The notes beneath the pieces were generated by a model that was not told the DNA's origin, did no database searches, and was given only the letters and a program-made list of their open reading frames with translations. A DNA stretch of 64,000 bases from Erysipelotrichales bacterium (GTDB lineage: Bacteria; Bacillota_I; Bacilli_A; RFN20; CAG-826), in assembly GCA_022508535.1 (NCBI GenBank), contig JAFLUZ010000001.1, positions 62,001 through 126,000 on the forward strand, written 5' to 3'. Both the position numbers and the translations under genes were made by a program. Below are positions 62,859-64,000 of this stretch, piece after piece (positions within the stretch are counted from its first letter, which is position 1; every line of letters starts with the position of its first letter).

Positions 62859-64000
62859 ATGGAAATAAATGAACTTTTACAAGACTATGAAAATACAAAA
62901 ATAATTAACTATAAAGACACTAAGTTTCCTTTTCCAAATGTCGTTAATTACGATGATTTGGCAAACCATGAAATTACTGGTGTCTTAAAAATAAATCGAA
63001 TTGTGGATGGCAAATTAGTCCAAACCTACAGCACAAATGATAACCATGTCGCGGTAATTGCCGCGACTAGGTTAGGTAAAACAACATCATATGTAATTCC
63101 AACTATTTTATCTTTTGCAATGCAAAAAGTGAAAAGAAGTATGATAGTTTCTGATCCTAAAGGAGAGTTATATCGTCTTACTGCTGCAAAGTTAAAAGCG
63201 TTAGGATATGATGTCAAATTATTAAACTTTCGAAATTTTAGGCATAGTGAAAGTTGGAATCCATTAACGAAAATTTATAGAAAATACCGCAAAGCAATAG
63301 AAATGGTTAAAGATGTTGAAAAGCTTAATAAAGAAAGTTTTCCTATGGAATATGAAGATAAAATGTATAATACCAAAAAAGAACTAAAGACTGCTGTTAA
63401 TAGACTTTCTAAATATTTATTAGATGAAGTGGAATATGATATTGATAGCATCGTGGCAATGTTTGTTGTTAAACAAAACCAAAATGATCCTTATTGGGAA
63501 GAATGTGCTTCTGAAGTTTTAAAAGCATTTTTATGGGCGATGTTAGAAGACTCTAACAAAGAATATAACGCCATAACAGAATACACATACTCATTTAGTA
63601 CAATTCTTAGTATTATGACTACTTTTAAATCTGATGAATCAAGTGATTTTGATAGAGGGTATTTTACTCTAAGAAGAAATTCTAAGGCTTATGATATTGC
63701 AAGTGGCGCGATTATTAACAATGCTAAAAACACTCGAAATTGTGTATTGTCTAGTTTAAATTCTAAACTTGCATTATTCCGTGACGTATCAATAAGAAAC
63801 ATAACAAATTGCAATTCATTTGAAATTGAAGATATTTTAAAAAGACCTACTGTAATATTTATTAATTATCGTGATGAATTAAAAATTCATTACAATATTA
63901 TTAGTCTTTTTGTTCAAAATGCTTATTGTGCATTTATTGATCACGCAAATGAAAATATGAATGGTAAATTAGATATTCCATTTTATTTTATACTTGATGA
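62859..64000 (+). CDS. VirD4/TraG-type conjugative coupling protein, N-terminal part
   Basis: Open from ATG 62859 (GAGGTG 7 nt upstream, 1 bp after the previous stop) to the right edge, 380 codons. Walker A-like AATRLGKTTSYVIPTI near residue 70, SMIVSDPKGELYRL near 95, SWNPL, then a long insertion, and at the very edge FYFILDE, the Walker B strand. These are the marks of the type IV coupling ATPase that brings relaxosome DNA to a conjugation channel. No N-terminal membrane helices are seen, unusual for the family but typical of some Firmicute TcpA/TraG forms. Truncated by the window. Confidence 0.88.
   Translation, partial: MEINELLQDYENTKIINYKDTKFPFPNVVNYDDLANHEITGVLKINRIVDGKLVQTYSTNDNHVAVIAATRLGKTTSYVIPTILSFAMQKVKRSMIVSDPKGELYRLTAAKLKALGYDVKLLNFRNFRHSESWNPLTKIYRKYRKAIEMVKDVEKLNKESFPMEYEDKMYNTKKELKTAVNRLSKYLLDEVEYDIDSIVAMFVVKQNQNDPYWEECASEVLKAFLWAMLEDSNKEYNAITEYTYSFSTILSIMTTFKSDESSDFDRGYFTLRRNSKAYDIASGAIINNAKNTRNCVLSSLNSKLALFRDVSIRNITNCNSFEIEDILKRPTVIFINYRDELKIHYNIISLFVQNAYCAFIDHANENMNGKLDIPFYFILD

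Overview
The window is a low-GC, tightly packed chromosome segment with the standard bacterial code: TGA ends several genes and TGG encodes Trp. The organism looks like a deep-branching member of the Bacilli, between the Erysipelotrichia-like or Mollicutes-related lineages and Bacillaceae; this placement is inference. Supporting features are Bacillus-type gene neighbourhoods (miaB-ricA-cotE-mutS-mutL; yunB-yutH-yutI), RNA polymerase delta, an MEP isoprenoid pathway, a peptidoglycan-synthesising class A PBP and Gram-positive style terminators. Three proteins otherwise known from Bacillus endospores (CotE, YunB, YutH) suggest a spore former or a recent descendant of one.

Layout. 1-9.4 kb: tRNA modification and mismatch repair (miaB, ricA, cotE, mutS, mutL, miaA), interrupted by a GntR-ABC export operon. 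9.4-19.3 kb: fhs and DUF951, then two large AT-rich ABC transporter fusions that separate DUF951 from its usual neighbour ychF, then csp, ychF, ispF, gltX. 19.3-26.7 kb: PBP1, a YwiB-like protein, rpoE, fba, two candidate pAp/nanoRNA phosphatases, yunB, yutH, yutI. 26.8-27.3 kb: five tRNA genes. 27.4-35.4 kb: an unusual S1-domain/Pgi fusion, ispD, a HAD phosphatase, a LemA-like protein, gpmI, an M3 peptidase and a small membrane protein. 35.6-42.3 kb: a complete F-type ATP synthase operon whose c-subunit carries a two-carboxylate ion site. 42.4-48.3 kb: tRNA-Leu, envelope glycosylation genes (glf, GT4, flippase-like), a lipoprotein and mgtE. 48.4-52 kb: pduL, a TSCPD protein, metK behind an unrecognised attenuator leader, an apparent type I toxin-antitoxin locus, and hpf. 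52-60 kb: aspartate kinase, HAD, XRE regulator, EEP phosphatase, CMD-cupin, alpha/beta hydrolase and several unknowns.

From about 60 kb to the right edge the content changes to what looks like the start of an integrative conjugative element. There is a strong promoter, a 28-codon leader ORF closed by a terminator, a repeated 9-bp motif, a chain of overlapping micro-ORFs, an intact ClpP peptidase, a protein that looks like an AAA+ ATPase without Walker motifs, and a truncated VirD4/TraG-type coupling ATPase. The element continues past the window.

The strongest candidates for undescribed biology are: (1) the ClpP plus pseudo-AAA+ module next to a conjugation coupling protein; (2) the 51 kb locus, where a 31-32 residue hydrophobic peptide has its ribosome site locked in a 17-bp stem that a 12-codon leader ORF would open, facing a convergent small RNA; (3) the metK leader; (4) the S1-Pgi fusion with an internal ribosome site.
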